The notes below the pieces were generated by a model. That model ran no database searches. It had not been told where the DNA came from and was given only the letters and a program-made list of their open reading frames with translations. 7,528 bases of DNA from JACDHQ01 sp036401195. GTDB lineage: Bacteria; Gemmatimonadota; Gemmatimonadetes; Gemmatimonadales; Gemmatimonadaceae. The DNA lies in assembly GCA_036401195.1 (NCBI GenBank), contig DASWVQ010000322.1, positions 1 to 7,528 of the forward strand, written 5' to 3'. Numbering within the stretch: the first letter of the stretch is position 1; every line of letters begins with the position of its first letter. Shown piece by piece: positions 6,434 to 7,528 of this stretch. Position numbers and translations under genes: made by a program.

Positions 6434-7528
6434 TGCACACCGTCGGCATCGACGTCGGCGGGACCTTCACCGACCTCGTCGCCATCGCGCCCGACGGCAC
6501 GGTCGAGACGCGCAAGGTCCTCACCACCCCGCACGACCAGGGGGAGGGAGTCGCCGCGGCGCTCCAGGCGCTCGGCGGGCGCGTGCAGCGGGTGGTGCAT
6601 GGCACCACGGTCGCCACCAACGCCCTCCTCGAGCGCACCGGCGCCGAGGTGGTGCTCTGCGCCACCGAGGGGTTCACCGACCTGCTCGCCCTCCGCCGCC
6701 AGGACCGCGCCTCGCTCTACGACCTCTCGGCGCACCACCCCGCGCCGCTGGTGGCGCCGCACGACACCATCCCCGTCGCCGAGCGGACCGGTCCCGAGGG
6801 GGTGCTGCGCGCCCTGCGCGCGGGCGACGCGGCCGACGTCGCCGACGTGGTCGCGAACCGGGGGCCGGGGGCCGTGGCCATCGCGCTGCTGCATGCCTAC
6901 GCGCACCCCGCCCACGAGCAGGCGCTCGCCGCCGCCCTCCGCGAACGCCTCCCCGCGGGCGTGGACGTGGTGGCGTCGAGCGAGGTGTACCCCGAGATCC
7001 GCGAGTACGAGCGCACCGCGACCACCGTCGCCGAGGCGTACCTGCGCCCGGTGGTGCGCCGCTACCTGGAGCGGCTCACCGGGCGGCTCGCGGAGATCGG
7101 CGTCCCCGCCCCCTCGGTGATGTCGTCGAGCGGGGGGATGCGCCCCGCGGGGGAAGCGGCCCGCCATGCGGCCTCGCTCGCCCTCTCCGGGCCCGCCGGG
7201 GGGGTGGTGGGGGCAGCGGCGGTGCTGCGCGCGCTCGGCCTCGATCGCGCCCTCACCATCGACATCGGCGGGACCAGCGCCGACGTCGGCGTGATCCTGG
7301 GGGGCGCGCCCCTCGTGGAGAGCGGGGGGAGCGTGGCCGGCGTGCCGATCGCGCTGCCGCGCGTGCTCGTGGAGACGGTGTCGGCGGGCGGGGGAAGCCT
7401 GCTCTGGGTGGACGACGGCGGCGCCCTGCGCGTGGGGCCGCGCAGCGCCGGCGCGGTCCCCGGTCCCGCGGCGTTCGCGCGCGGGGGGGCGCTGGCGACG
7501 CTCACCGACGCGCACGTGGTGCTCGGCA
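6433..7528 (+). CDS. HyuA-type hydantoinase/oxoprolinase subunit, 5' part
   Basis: These ATP-dependent enzymes of the HyuA family (N-methylhydantoinase A, 5-oxoprolinase, acetone/acetophenone carboxylase subunits) use an ASKHA-type fold to phosphorylate an amide or ketone substrate, normally with a HyuB partner. The visible 365 residues hold the hydant_A N-terminal domain: VGIDVGGTFTD (4-14) as the first phosphate loop, VHGTTVATNALLERTGA, and EVYPEIREYERTATT. The central domain follows with SGPAGGVVGAA, the second phosphate loop DIGGTSADV at 277-285, VAGVP at 301-305, SAGGGS at 317-322 and GPRSAGAVPGP from 335. Several usual residues differ: the second loop has Ala283 where Thr is common, and PGPAAFARGG replaces the usual PGPACYGRGG. 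The ATG at 6433 overlaps the previous stop (TGATG); a GTG at 6430 is the alternative and adds one residue. The gene runs off the window, so full length, fusion to HyuB and substrate are unknown. Confidence 0.9.
   Translation, partial: MHTVGIDVGGTFTDLVAIAPDGTVETRKVLTTPHDQGEGVAAALQALGGRVQRVVHGTTVATNALLERTGAEVVLCATEGFTDLLALRRQDRASLYDLSAHHPAPLVAPHDTIPVAERTGPEGVLRALRAGDAADVADVVANRGPGAVAIALLHAYAHPAHEQALAAALRERLPAGVDVVASSEVYPEIREYERTATTVAEAYLRPVVRRYLERLTGRLAEIGVPAPSVMSSSGGMRPAGEAARHAASLALSGPAGGVVGAAAVLRALGLDRALTIDIGGTSADVGVILGGAPLVESGGSVAGVPIALPRVLVETVSAGGGSLLWVDDGGALRVGPRSAGAVPGPAAFARGGALATLTDAHVVLG

Noticed and set aside
5971..7515. 514-codon open frame on the minus strand across the DUF4105 and hyuA genes
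   Set aside because: The + strand reading gives diagnostic HyuA and membrane-protein motifs over the same bases; the minus product is compositionally biased shadow.

Overview
This window is a very GC-rich bacterial stretch. GC is about 70% by eye, and third codon positions are almost all G or C. It carries six genes, all on the + strand, packed head to tail so tightly that they look like one transcription unit. The order is rimO (31-1425), hemL (1422-2723), a SpoIID/LytB-domain protein (2720-4156), a Gfo/Idh/MocA-fold protein (4188-5192), a DUF4105/Lnb-type membrane protein (5189-6433), and the 5' part of a HyuA-type hydantoinase/oxoprolinase gene (6433 to the window edge). Four of the five junctions overlap by 1-4 bases (ATGA, GTGA, GTGA, TGATG). 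The only true gap between genes is 31 bases, at 4157-4187. No RNA gene, CRISPR array, transposase or phage gene is visible, and the minus strand shows only mirror-image open frames.

The likely source is a Gram-negative, non-sporulating bacterium. Gemmatimonadota is my best guess, from the high GC, the DUF4105 protein with its C-terminal membrane block, and a dispersed palindromic repeat of the kind often mis-translated as 'FRAQRGIS...RFLASLGMT' in such genomes. This placement is inference, not proof.

Region by region: 1-2723 holds two conserved housekeeping enzymes, the ribosomal protein S12 methylthiotransferase and the glutamate-1-semialdehyde aminomutase of the C5 tetrapyrrole pathway. 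Positions 2730-2830 are a 101-base inverted repeat with 27-base arms (25 of 27 pair). It lies across the start of the SpoIID-type gene and appears to encode that protein's export signal. Positions 2832-6433 hold two probable envelope proteins, the SpoIID-type putative lipoprotein and the DUF4105/Lnb-like protein. Between them is a Gfo/Idh/MocA-fold protein whose two usual catalytic residues are replaced. The window ends inside an ATP-grasping hydantoinase-family subunit.

The genes do not form one obvious pathway. The best functional link is at the envelope: DUF4105/Lnb proteins include a lipoprotein N-acyltransferase, and the SpoIID-type neighbour looks like a lipoprotein. I see no defence system or other clearly new multi-gene machine. 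The points most worth following are the repeat-derived signal peptide, the catalytically altered Gfo/Idh/MocA protein and the Lnb candidate.
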